Positions 10,735-22,000 of a stretch of DNA of 64,000 bases are shown here, in pieces. The notes under the pieces are model-generated. The model saw only the letters and a list, made by a program, of their open reading frames with translations. It was not told the DNA's origin and made no database searches. Source of the DNA: Melanopsichium pennsylvanicum (taxonomy: Eukaryota > Basidiomycota > Ustilaginomycetes > Ustilaginales); assembly GCA_900208305.1 (NCBI GenBank), contig OAPG01000021.1, positions 372,001 to 436,000 of the forward strand, written 5' to 3'. Both the position numbers and the translations under genes were made by a program. Position 1 is the first letter of the stretch, and each line of letters opens with the position of its first letter.

Positions 10735-12719
10735 AGGCCAACAGAATAGGACGCAACCCAACCTGGCACATGAGCAGAGTTTGCGAGGGTTGGGGAACGG
10801 AAAGCCAATAAGAGGAGGGCAGAATGATAGCGAGCGCAATCTGAATTCATGTGCATGGCTGCGAACGCGGGGTCACGGTAGGTAGGCTTATCGAGCAGGG
10901 GGTTCTGCAATACATTTGAGGCCAAGTGGGCTAGGAACGAGCAGTGGGCTATCTTTTTGTGATGGCAAGCAATGGCGGGATTTAGCGTTGGGTCTGGACA
11001 CAAAGGCGAGAGGCGTCTGCCATGCATGGGCGAAACAGATTAGGGTCAGGGACGAGAAAGCACGCGAGAAGAGAGTCAAGGGACACGCGAAGCAAGGAAA
11101 GCCCGAATATTTGAGATTCGGGATTGCAGGCGTGATAACAATCGAATTCAAGTCAAGTCAAGTCCAAGTGGGATGTTGAGCTGTTACTGTTGCAATTGGT
11201 GGATTCGGGTGAAAGACGGCGGTGGGAGAATGAAACAGATATAGAGAGAGTCAAGCGGCGGCAGCGTACCGATAGGAATTTCATTGAGAAGCTCGCCTGC
11301 TTCTCAGATGGCCGAATTTCGTCCTCTGCTCTGATGCCATTGTCAAATCTGACGGCGGTCGAAACCAGCGGAGCCAACTGGCAAAACCCATCTGAACCTA
11401 CGGCTGCCATATGACTGGTCAAATGCACACCACACCAAGTCGTGGCAGACTCGCGCTATCGCACTCTCCGGACCGCCACGCCTCTTTTTTTTGAACTGCT
11501 ATAGCACAAAGAGGGTGACACTCTGTGTCGGAGTCTAAATCTCTAGGAGAAAATTGGGCCGTGAATGTCGAATACTCGGCCAATCAAAAGTCGTCCTTGC
11601 ACCAGCGCTTGTTCTTCTCAACATATTCCGTTCTGATAGCCCATCCTATCGTTCACTGTGTCTCCACCCCTTCATTTGCTCTTTCTGGCAGACGTGTATA
11701 CGGATGCCCATAAGATTGTATTGTTGTCAAGTTGATAAAGGTATGAGGCGACGAAATCACTCACCCACTGGTTTCATAAAATATGTGGGACAAAAAATGA
11801 ACAAGCCCAAGCAGTGCTGTCAGGGCTGGAAGGGCTGGAAGGGCGAATCTTCTAGATTCGGTAGCCAACAAAGCCGGTGGGCACTCAACTCTCTCAACTC
11901 TGCTGTGTGAGCTGCGGCTAGACTACTGAATTCGAGCTTCGGAAGCTGTGTATTCTTGGTGCAGGACACTGCCGACCCCGATGAATATGCTCGGAAACCG
12001 TATCTAGATACCTGGTCAAGAGCTTTGTTAGGCAAGGCTGGCTTCGCTGACAAGCCGTGCAGCTGTGCAGCAGCTTCACCTCATAATGCGTCACCGCTGC
12101 TTGCACCGACATCAGATCTTACGTTTTACCAATTCTGACCAATCGTTCTTTGACGGTGCCCATCAGTATAGAGCAGACACCATCAAGACTAGTGTGTCAC
12201 TCGCGTGCTGCGTTGCACGGCGCAACGACACAATCTTATATCGGCCTCGCAACTCTGCAGTGAATGGAACCTTCTCATTGGTCTGTTCGAAACACTTCGG
12301 ACCAATAGCGAGAGAGCAAGTAGTATAGCAGGTGTGCATGGTATCTGATCATCGGAACAAGAACAGAAAGTAAGCCACATTCTCGTGACACGGCGTGCAT
12401 ACTAGGCTCAAACAATGAAAGATTGCTTGGTTCTGAATCAGCGCGTGGCATGGTCTGACAGAAGCTGCTTGTGATTGATTATGTGATACGACGAGTGAGC
12501 CCGCAACAGTCCAATCGGGAGTACGATAATACTCAGCACAGCGGCATGCACAACAAAGACTGATGTTGACACAAGTGTATATCGTAAGGCCAATCCACGG
12601 CCAATCACAAATAGCTTTCCCTTGCTTTTGATCGTGGTCGAGACCCTTTTTCATATTTCGCCAAAGGCGGGGTACAGTAAAATTACACCCAAACAAACCA
12701 TTTTCTTGATTGAATTGCG

Positions 12720-12754
12720 CAGTCGCAGTGGCAGTCGCAGTCGCAGTCGCAGTG
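12720..12754. repeat. CAGTCG hexamer microsatellite
   Basis: About five imperfect copies of (CAGTCG/CAGTGG) in non-coding DNA. Confidence 0.9.
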
Positions 12755-15052
12755 TTGCAAAACACTGGTCAAGTGCTTGTGAGATGTTTGACAGCGGCGC
12801 TAACATAGGGTGCGGTTAGCTTCTCCGGCGGCGGTGATCCAATTTTGTTTGAATTTCCTAATCCGGCTCGTCAGCCATGAGACCACGGCAAAAGTTATCG
12901 CGCTGACACCACTCATGTTGTGCATAGCAACTTAGCCAATTCCAATTCGGCGGTTGACGAGGCAAGTGAGTTGGCCCGCGGTATGTCAATTGCTCACCGT
13001 GATTACTCTGTCACTGCTTTTCTCGACCAGTCTGAATTTGCACTGTCCTGCCCAATCTCATCGTTCGCAAATATCAATAAATTAAAACAGCTGCACGAGG
13101 TAAAGGCAGCGTGACCTCGGCACCAGTCCTCGAATTCACATGTCAACGATTGTGCCTGATGTATAGCGGCCCGTGAATCTGGACCGAACTTCCTCCAGCC
13201 ATGCAACAGAGGCACCTACCCTCGATTCACATTTGCAACTTTGATATCTTTCAAGCCTGCTAAAAACCTTCTCGCCTCTGCTTTCAGTGAGCTATCAGCT
13301 TATCTAGTGTGTTGAATTCGCTGTGCGCTACCTTCCACAGCGCTTTCATGCAAGCATCGTGAGGGACCCAGCTGATACGATAAGGAGCACAAGGCTGGCG
13401 TTTGTCGCCGTAACACGCAACAATCACAAGTGAGGTGGGCACGTTGATAAGCCGCACGCAGGTCTTGTTAAGTGCGTTGCAGCAACCATCTTCTTTTGTG
13501 GGTAGCCAAATGAGCGTGCAAATCAGCGTGAAGCGGCGAATCAGCCCACCTGGGTTCTCACATATCAGAGCTTTTTTGCCATTGCCATGCCAATCGCGAA
13601 TGGCGCCAGAAGAACGTCAAACGCACCATGATTGGACGAGCTGAGTAGGCGTGTCCCCGTTTAACTCGTCACATTTTTATGATGCTTATTGAGCTCATGT
13701 GACACTGCAACAATCTTGCTTTTCATCCCATCTATCGGAAGCGTGTATCCGACGACCTCCTTATTTCACAAGAACATTTGGTTGCTCGCCATGTTGTCCG
13801 TGTAAGCTCAAACTAGCAAGTCGCCCTTGTTCAAGCCCGGGTGGATCCCACACTTGCGTATGAAACCAGCACATCTCCCGCGTCACCGGCTCATCACATC
13901 TTAATGGCAAAACTCCTCTCCATCTCTAACTTTTGCGTCATCGTTCAGCTTGCGACCGTAGCTAAGACGGTTTCCAACAACCGCACTGCTAAGCATACAC
14001 CCAGGTGAAATTCGACATCAAGCAGTGTAACGTGACACCTTAACGCCCTTGCGGAGACATCCGAGAGGCAACTGAACTCCCTCGATCGGAATTTTCGATC
14101 GCTCCCTTCGACGGTCATCTGATCATTTCTCCATTGCTCCCCCACTTCGTACCACCTCGCCCGTGCCACACTTCGGCCAGGCAATGACAACACCCGTAGA
14201 CCGCAGGATGAGTTCAAGTCTGAGATGCATAATCTTTGCGTTCTTCATACCGAATTGCTACGTCTGTACTGCAGCAATAGATAGGTATATGAGAAGCTGC
14301 ATGGTCTGTGCAAAGATCAAAAGCCCGCTGCCCAACAACGCAAGTAACAAGCACACCTGCACGCATTCATTCGTATCTCAGCCCACTTGTTGTCCGAACC
14401 CGAATCCGACGCACCTTCAAACGCTTGTACCGAGGCTGGCCTGACTTCGCTAATAGTTTGAAGCGAACCAACTGGCTCACCGGAATCATCAATATTCAGA
14501 GCTCGCCCCCCAAAGTTCTTCCAACTGATCAGCGGAACTTGATGTAATCTGCCTGACCCTTGCCTGAAAGACAAATTGGACCTCGCCTCTATGATCCATC
14601 TCCTTCGACCCAACGTATTGATCGCGCTGCTTTTGTTCGTATCAGCAAGATGTCATAGGAATTTTATGAACAGAGTGAATGCCATGGGTTGGTCCGGGAT
14701 GAGCGATGACATGTCTAGCATGAACGCAGTCATCCTTGAAGAATTTGAGCGAGTCAAGGCTAGATATTTGAGGGTCTAACATTGTTGAATTGACACAGCA
14801 GACACAGCAAACTAACAAGCATTCTCTTCGAGCGTCGAGGTCACATGATCACTTTTTACAAGCTCGGCCGAGGTTTGATTCTGTGGAGCGATTGTCGAAA
14901 TTTTAATCGTTGTTAGTTTGCCTTCAAGTTGGAATTTCTTTCCAAACCCTCGTGAGCGCTCCGAATCTCAGCCCAATTCAGTTTCTTCGGCACGATCAAA
15001 CCTTCTTCTCTTCTTCATCCTCAAGATCATCCCGGACTTTATCATTCCTAAT

Positions 15053-15496
15053 ATGCCCGCCGCCAACAAGCCCCAAGCCGTCAAGGCTACTGCCGCCAAG
15101 AAGGCCGCTCTCAAGGGCACCTCCGGATCCAAGGTTCGCAAGATGCGTACCGACACCACCTTCCGTCGCCCAAAGACCCTCGACCTCCCCAAGGCCCCCA
15201 AGTACCCTCGTAAAGCTGTGCCTCACGCTCCTCGCATGGACGCTTTCCGTACCATTCTCTACCCCCTCAATACCGAGTCTGCCATGAAGAAGATCGAGGA
15301 GAACAACACCCTCGTCTTCATCGTCGACCGTGCCGCCAACAAGCGCCAGATCGAGGGAGCTCTTAAGAAGCTTTACGACGTCTCGGCCGCTAAGATCAAC
15401 ACCTTGATCCGACCTGACGGCAAGAAGAAGGCCTTCGTTCGTCTCACTCCCGACCAGGATGCTCTTGACGTCTCCAACCGTATCGGCTTCATCTAA
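15053..15496 (+). CDS. RPL25: 60S ribosomal protein uL23 (L25/L23a)
   Basis: A single exon encodes 147 residues, close to the usual 142-156. The N-terminal Ala/Lys-rich extension (eukaryote-specific) is followed by the uL23 core: [18 protein letters not shown], then [18 protein letters not shown], then the conserved end [27 protein letters not shown] segment. It binds 25S rRNA near the peptide exit tunnel. The ATG at 15053 is chosen because the protein then starts MPAANKP like its homologues; the frame is open another 45 codons upstream, but that part is a pyrimidine-rich leader. Codons are strongly biased to C-ending forms, as expected for a highly expressed gene. Confidence 0.95.
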   Translation: MPAANKPQAVKATAAKKAALKGTSGSKVRKMRTDTTFRRPKTLDLPKAPKYPRKAVPHAPRMDAFRTILYPLNTESAMKKIEENNTLVFIVDRAANKRQIEGALKKLYDVSAAKINTLIRPDGKKKAFVRLTPDQDALDVSNRIGFI

Positions 15497-16315
15497 AGCC
15501 TTTCCTCCCCTTTCATTCACTTTTCTCTCTTTTCTCCGTACCTCCTTGTTTGCGTTAACTGCGCTGCTTCGAAGTTAAAAAAAAAGGGACAGATCGACGC
15601 GATCACCAACGATCCCACCCGCAAACCTTTTCACTGTGTCCGTTTTTTTTTTCTGCGGTGTAATATAACCGTTTTAATCACGGCCCATATACCCACGTCA
15701 GTACCATCATGGTTACCGACTTTCACCCAACTGTCCACAGAGCATTTTTTTTAAGTCTCGACTTGGCTTTGGCGTCCCCCTTTGTCTTCTCTTCCGACCT
15801 GGTTGGTCGGTTTGAGAGGGTAAGAATTGGGTGTGAATTGTCCGTGCTTGCAAGTGTGCCCTCCGATTTCGCATTTGGCTTGAGCTGTTTCGTTTGAGAA
15901 TTCGAAGGGAAAGCTTCCATCTTTGGAAAGATCGCTCTTCTGAGTCGTATGGACATTCTTTTGCAATGACGCTTCGTTCTTTCTATGCTTTTGAATATAC
16001 TTTTTTTTTTTTTTTCATTTTGCGCAATTTTGTTTCCCATGCACATGTTGGATTTGTGTAAGAAAGATCCTTGATTCGGATTCAAGTCGATATGAGTCAA
16101 GTAGAGGATGGTGTATGTAAATTATGGATGTTACACGGTCGTTGCGAATAAAAATTATGTTCTTTCGATACAGTAAATTATTTATACAAATGAAGAATGC
16201 TAACATGCAATTTTCGAAATGACAAGCTAATTGTCAGTGCTCGACGTTGATCAGTATAGGCCTTATGTCTTTGTGAATAATGAAAAGCGTTAATGACGGC
16301 TTCTAGCATGGCGCC
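15497..16315. other. Convergent intergenic region after uL23
   Basis: No gene is seen. It contains T/A homopolymers (T15 at 16001-16015) and AT-rich DNA consistent with the 3' UTRs of the uL23 gene and of the minus-strand WD40 gene. Confidence 0.6.
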
Positions 16316-18049
16316 TCAAGGCCATCTAAACAGGTATAGCCATTCGCCAACGCCGGCGCACAGGTCCTTCCACCGCAGCTGTGGCGCCCAATACCCAGTC
16401 TCTCCCACCTCCCAAAGCGCCCGAACTTGGTTTGCATCTTGCCCTTCAAATATAAATCGCGGATGCCAGTGCAGCGCTCGTACTTCTTTGGGAAATACGA
16501 CACTGCTCAATGTCGTCCCTTCCCTTGGGGTAGGTTTAAACCTCGTCGCAGGGTGATCCACACAAAGGCTCGGATCAATACAGATGCTTTGCGTATCTTG
16601 CTTGTTACAGTTTCGATGAGCATGATATACACAGGATAGCTGGTCAGCCGAGGTACCAAGCGGGAAAGAGGAATCTAGAGACCAAACTCGCACACGACGG
16701 TCGAGTCCTGCCAATGCGAGGAGCCGCACTTCAGCATCAATGGCACAGCCAAGTTTGAAGTCGTACGCATTCACATGACCAACAAACTCACGCTTGACTT
16801 CGCCAGTCATAGTGTTGAAGAGTTGGACTTGTCCATCGATTCGCACCACCAGCAGCTCATGAGAAGAGACTGCATGCAAATTGGTCACGGAACCTTTGGC
16901 CTCGAAAAGTGCAACGACTTTCTCACGAGACTGCGGTGCGTATTTTCGCCAGAACCATGCTAGTACGGCACCGGAGCGAGTGCCGCAGTACAGAATGTCT
17001 CCACTCTGATCGAAAGTGATCGCCGTGGTGTCGCTCTCGCTTGATGGGCATGTCGAGTAAAAAGGCGAATGAGGTCGATCAAAAAGTCGTATAGCAACTT
17101 TTGATAGCTGAACTCTTCTACCTGCTGATAGAGCCAGCAGCATAGTTTTGTCTAGACCGTCATGGTTCCCGGTAGCTTCTCTCACCGACTGTGGTGTGTT
17201 GTTGACTCGGTCGCCTTGGAACAATACCGCCCATGCTATTATCGCTCGCGAATTCACTGATGGGGCTTCGCTGTTTGCGGTTGTGATAACCATCGGCGCA
17301 AAAGTGCGTGAGTCCGTTGTCACAGGCGGCAATTGTCCTCGAAAAGGATCGCAATCTGCTTTCGTGGGACAGAGCACGATCCTAAAGAGGAGTGGGCTTC
17401 GTTGCTGTCCCTCCTGAACGTGCGTTGCGTGTAAGATCGTTCGTGAGCCACTCCAGAGGAAAGAAAGTAACTGCGAATCATGGCGGTTGCGAGGCAAGAT
17501 AAGTTGCGCTAAGTCGTGAATGGGAGAGCAAACGAGTAGATCTCCAGTATGCGAGAGGAGAACCAGCGACTGACCGTCGGCGTGTGCTTTGATATCCACG
17601 ATACGGTCCTCATCGTGGGTATGTTGACGAAATGGCCTTTGAGCTCGAAACAGCGCAAGATGTGAATACGCTCCTTCGATTCTTTGCTGATTCTGGGTTC
17701 GAGATTCACCGAGAGATCTTCTTCCATGCTGTCTGAGGGTGACGGGGTCAGATACGGTATGCAAGCAGGCGCCATGGGTTCTGAACGGGCCTGTTTCCAA
17801 GGTTGCGGTCCTGAATCGCGGCAGGCATTGTGTCGTTGCATAATGAGCTTCTTCGTCGAATGATTTTGACGGCCTTTTGCCTTTGTCTCGCTTGTTAAGC
17901 TTGCCTTTGTGAGTTGAATTTTTCGTTTTTGATGTGCTTTTGTCAATGTTTGTGGAGTCTTGTGCAACCTGGCCGGGCAGGATCCTGAAGAAGCGTTTCT
18001 TTTCCGGATCCCAGCTGTGGCCAGGCATCTTGAAAGGTGGCTCAGCCAT
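16316..18049 (-). CDS. DCAF4-like WD40-repeat protein
   Basis: A 577-residue single-exon protein. Near the start (about 8-25) it has PGHSWDPEKKRFFRILPG, the short motif found at the N-terminus of DCAF4/WDR21 proteins. The rest is a diverged beta-propeller: blades visible as DGQSLVLLSHTGDLLVCSP, DILYCGTRSGAVLAW, ELLVVRIDGQVQLFN and, best, the GHVNAYDF ... GLDRRVRVWSLD segment, which matches the GHVNEY ... IWSL blade of DCAF4. The family acts as a substrate receptor for CUL4-DDB1 ubiquitin ligases; that role here is inferred. It is tandem with the downstream kinase gene on the same strand but separated by about 1 kb. Confidence 0.72.
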   Translation of the reverse strand: MAEPPFKMPGHSWDPEKKRFFRILPGQVAQDSTNIDKSTSKTKNSTHKGKLNKRDKGKRPSKSFDEEAHYATTQCLPRFRTATLETGPFRTHGACLHTVSDPVTLRQHGRRSLGESRTQNQQRIEGAYSHLALFRAQRPFRQHTHDEDRIVDIKAHADGQSLVLLSHTGDLLVCSPIHDLAQLILPRNRHDSQLLSFLWSGSRTILHATHVQEGQQRSPLLFRIVLCPTKADCDPFRGQLPPVTTDSRTFAPMVITTANSEAPSVNSRAIIAWAVLFQGDRVNNTPQSVREATGNHDGLDKTMLLALSAGRRVQLSKVAIRLFDRPHSPFYSTCPSSESDTTAITFDQSGDILYCGTRSGAVLAWFWRKYAPQSREKVVALFEAKGSVTNLHAVSSHELLVVRIDGQVQLFNTMTGEVKREFVGHVNAYDFKLGCAIDAEVRLLALAGLDRRVRVWSLDSSFPLGTSADQLSCVYHAHRNCNKQDTQSICIDPSLCVDHPATRFKPTPREGTTLSSVVFPKEVRALHWHPRFIFEGQDANQVRALWEVGETGYWAPQLRWKDLCAGVGEWLYLFRWP

Positions 18050-19023
18050 CTTGAGTCTTTCGAGGGATTAGAGTCATGACATATTGGATATGAGATGGAA
18101 AGGAAAAGTAGAGTATGGCAAGACTGTGTGTGCTCCACAGTACAGCTAGCTATGTTGGCTCAGTTGCTGGCTGTCATGATGATACTGTATTCACTGTAAA
18201 TTTAGAAAAGCCTGTATTTTGGGGTCACTTTTCCAAATTCGCCGTGTGGAGGCATAGGCTGACTTCCGGGTTCCGATCAATTTACAATGGTAGTTTTGCA
18301 AGCCTTTGGCACCAAATTTTACACTTGGCATGGTGAGCATAACTGCGTGCAGCTTGTTGGGCCATAATATAATTGAACCAATGCTTGCTCGTGCCAACTT
18401 TGAATCCACATCAATGCTGGGACCATGTAGCGAAATGCATACCAATTGGTCATGCTATTTTCTCCAGACACTGCTCAAGTGCTCGTTTTCGAGTCTTTGT
18501 ATCAGTTGTGTACTACAGACGGTAGGCGACTCACGACTAGGTTAAGGACGTTATCCTCTGGCAAGTAGGAGGGCTATCTACAACCGAGAGCTAATTGAAT
18601 GTGTCGAAAGCCTTCATCGCAAGACTGAAGCCAGGCACTCCTCCCGCCTCTGTGCCAAGTTGTGTTCGAGCTCGAGCAAAATAGTAAGTGTGAAACGCGA
18701 GATTGACTTGGCTCAAGTGCACAAACTGCCACTGCTCCCCATGTCTCTCCGACTGTGGTGCTCAGTACCGTAATTCCGCAGGCTCTGCCTTGGTGACCTG
18801 GAGAGCCTGTAGTACTGCGAATAGGCATTTGAGGGAAAGGCTCACCCTGGAAAGAAGACGTGGCGGGATCGGCATGCAACACAGATGCAAGCCGAAATGT
18901 GCATACATCATGGCGTCACAAAGCGTAATTCATATTTTGCGTTACAAGGTGCTCAATACATGCAATAGAGACTGTGAATGGGTATCATATAGAGGGTGAG
19001 GTGCTATCAGAGTTGTGTCTATC
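18050..19023. other. Intergenic region between WD40 and kinase genes
   Basis: It holds the promoter of the minus-strand WD40 gene and the 3' UTR of the kinase gene. No convincing coding frame, tRNA or repeat is seen. Confidence 0.55.
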
Positions 19024-22000
19024 TCATCTGCGATCGCGCGCTCTTCCGCGTGCCTCTTGAGGATCCCCCTCGGAATCAGTCGAAATTTTGCCATCCCCCG
19101 CTGCGACCAATTCAACCATCTTGCCGCCGCTGTCTGCCGTACTCAACAAGGGCGTGCTTCGATTAGACGCAGCGGGCTCGGCACTTCCCCGCACTCTCGA
19201 ACGACTTCGAGAGCGCTGCCTCCCGAGGATCTGAGCAAGGGCATCAGGCGCCCTCGACCTGCTTCTCGCCGTACTCGACCTCTGCGCTTGAATATGGTCT
19301 GCCATATTGATAGGCACAATCGAAGGCTGCATTTCAACACTGCGACCATACAGCAAGCCCTGAGCTCCAACACCCGCCTCATGTGAAAGAGAATAGTTCG
19401 AACGCGAGCGGGAAATTGATCGTTGCGCAAAGCGTTCCGGTGAGCATGACTCCCCGCTATTCCGACTTCGACTGCGAGAGTGACTGCGACCACGGATGAC
19501 AATGGGATTCGTGCGGTGGAGAGAACTGGCGCTGCTGGTGTCGTGCTCTCCATTCCAAGTTGTGTTCTCATCCAAGTCTGCCATTCGAGATCGAGTCATG
19601 CGGCCACGGCGCTCGGAGTCGGCGGGGCTGTCACAGCGATCCTGAGCTGAGGCGTGGATCCAGGTGTGGGTTTTGGAGGTTAGCGAGCTTGCAAGATGAT
19701 GTGACATCCACGCAGGGTCGCGATCGCGGTTGGGCGTAGAACTTCCGCTGACATCCGTGCTCCGGGTGCGGCTGGAATCGCGGTAGCGAAGAGAAACACG
19801 GGAGGTCGAGCGAGATCGTCGGTTCGCGCTGTCGCCTTCGTCCATGCAGATGGTGGGAGACTGAGCTGGGGAGGGGCTTGCGGAACTGTCCACGGAGAGC
19901 TGGGCGGGACGTGTACGAGCTAGACTGGAAGAACGTCGCCCGCGGTCTATACGTTGTAGCTGCTCGTCAGCGTCGGCTTCTCCAAAGTCCGGCTGTTGAG
20001 ACATGTTGAAGAGCGCTGCGGAACGCTCGCTAGCACCGTTGGTGGGTGCAGCGGGAGTCGACCACCTCTCTGGCCCGACAGACGAGCCCTTTGTGGCTGA
20101 TGCGTCAGTTCTTGTTGAGGTCGACATCGAGTGCTGAGGTGCCGAGCCTGGCGGAAGGGGTGAGGGAGATGGAACCGGCTCGACTCCTTCTTGTCGGATC
20201 CAAGCGCTGGAGCACAGCTTGTCGATGGTCCACCTTCGTCTCGGGTCTGACTCCAAGAGACCGCGCAAAACTTGACGTGCAGCTGCACGGTCCCAGCTCA
20301 ATCCATCCCAAGCCGGGTCTACGGTCGTGTCCTCGTCGGATTCGGGATCCTCTTCCACATCGGCTCTTGCCTTGGCAACCTTGTTGATCTCAAAGCTCTC
20401 GAGATGATCGGCGCGTCCAGGCGCGGATCCGACGACTTGGTCGGAATGCACTGCAATCATGCGCTTAGGCAACGTACCGCAGGCGGGCTCTGTGGCTTGC
20501 CGCTCTCTAGGCAGCAGAGATGGCAGCGAAGCACTGAGATCCATGGCGCCCAAGCTTCCTGACCCACGCGGTGCACCTGAGGCGCTTCGGCGTTGACTGA
20601 AGGCGAACCTATCGGCAGCACCCACTGGTTCAATGCCGCCAGCACGGTCGACAGAACTGTTGCGATTCGAAGCACTCTGCTGCGACGTCAGTGTGCTTGT
20701 AGACGAAGTTGTCAACCGCTCAGCCCGGCGACGCAGCCTTGGCGGCAGCTCCCACTGAGCTTTGGCTATCTTCATCTGCAATCGAGGCTCGAAGGAATCC
20801 GTGAAGGGCAGCCTTCCGCTGAGGAGCGCGTACAAGATGCAGCCGAGTGCCCACATGTCGGCCGCAAAGGGTGATTCTTGGGGCAGTTCCTCTTCGTCGC
20901 GAGAATATTCGGCGGCTGCTGGGCTTGACGAGCCAGGCGTGCCTTGGGCTCGAAGGTACTCAGGGGCAGTATACGCCAAAGATCCACCTCGACCATCTCC
21001 TTGTGCCTTTTCCTGAATCGTCGTGTGTTTGGTATTGGTCGAAATGGCTTCCTCCTTTAGTGCGCGAACCAGACCGGACGCACCCAACACACCACCTTTG
21101 ACATGAGCAGGATCCAAGACTTGTGCTAGGCCAAAGTCTGCAATACGCCAGCACGGCATTACTGCTTCGGTAACGTCAAGTGTCTGCTTTGAAGAGATGG
21201 AGGATGCGCCCAGGGAATCGATTGAGTCAGCTAGTCCGCCACTACTGTTCTGTCTGGATCGTCCCTCACCAGCGTCAGAGTGGAGCGTGGATAGGCGTTG
21301 GCGCTGTTTCCACGACGTCCGGTCCTGACCCAGCACATTCTCGAGTTTGAGATCACCATGAAGCACATGACTTTTGTTGTGTAGCGTACTCAGCGCCGAA
21401 GCAAGCTGGCGCATGATCTCTCGGGCTGCATCGATCGGGACGCCTTGACTACGGGATGCGCGACTCAGAGTCCTACGGATCAATCTGGATCCACTCGAGA
21501 CGCTGCCAGCTGCCGAGGCGGGCGAGGAGGCAACAGAAGAGGCTTCTTGACCTGCGGGAATGGTGCGGAGCTGGGAAGCGGCGGACACAGAGGCCACCCT
21601 TCCGAGGGCATGTGGACCAAGGTTGCGTGCCATGATGAAGCCGGAGCCCGTCCGTGAGCCGGAATGACGCCATGTTGGATCGTCCAATGAGGTTTTGAGC
21701 GATGAGCTACGTGAGAGTTGAGGTGACGAGCGGGCAGGACTAGGAGCCAGCCAAGAACCAGAGCCTGGCCTCCGATCTTCGATGGTAAAAGGTTGGTCGC
21801 CGTTGGAGGGGAGGATGACGGTGTGAGCCCCGCCCTCGCTGCGAACATAGTCGAGCAGATTGCCCTGGTCACAGTAGGGCATGATCAGTAGCTCCGCAGT
21901 AGTTCCGCTGCCCAGAGTCTGGTCGGCGTGTGGTCTGTCGAGCGAGACGCATTCGTGATGCAAGAGCGGCAGCAAGTGCTGATGTGTAGGGAGGCTTTTC

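Larger units (their letters stand above)
10487..15052. other. Gene-poor 4.5-kb region between permease and uL23 genes
   Basis: It contains the divergent promoters of the permease and uL23 genes and several short tandem repeats (10675-10734; hexamer CAGTCG near 12720-12754; GGCTGGAAG near 11824). The longest frames (such as 12349-12765 minus and 11554-11910 plus) have random-looking composition, no domain and no consistent splice structure. No tRNA or 5S pattern was found. A small intron-rich gene or non-coding RNA cannot be excluded. Confidence 0.5.

Noticed and set aside
12349..12765. 138-codon minus-strand frame in the gene-poor region
   Set aside because: Begins in a hexamer microsatellite, random composition, no splice or domain support.
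14918..15052. 45-codon N-terminal extension of uL23
   Set aside because: Pyrimidine-rich leader; homologues start at the ATG at 15053.
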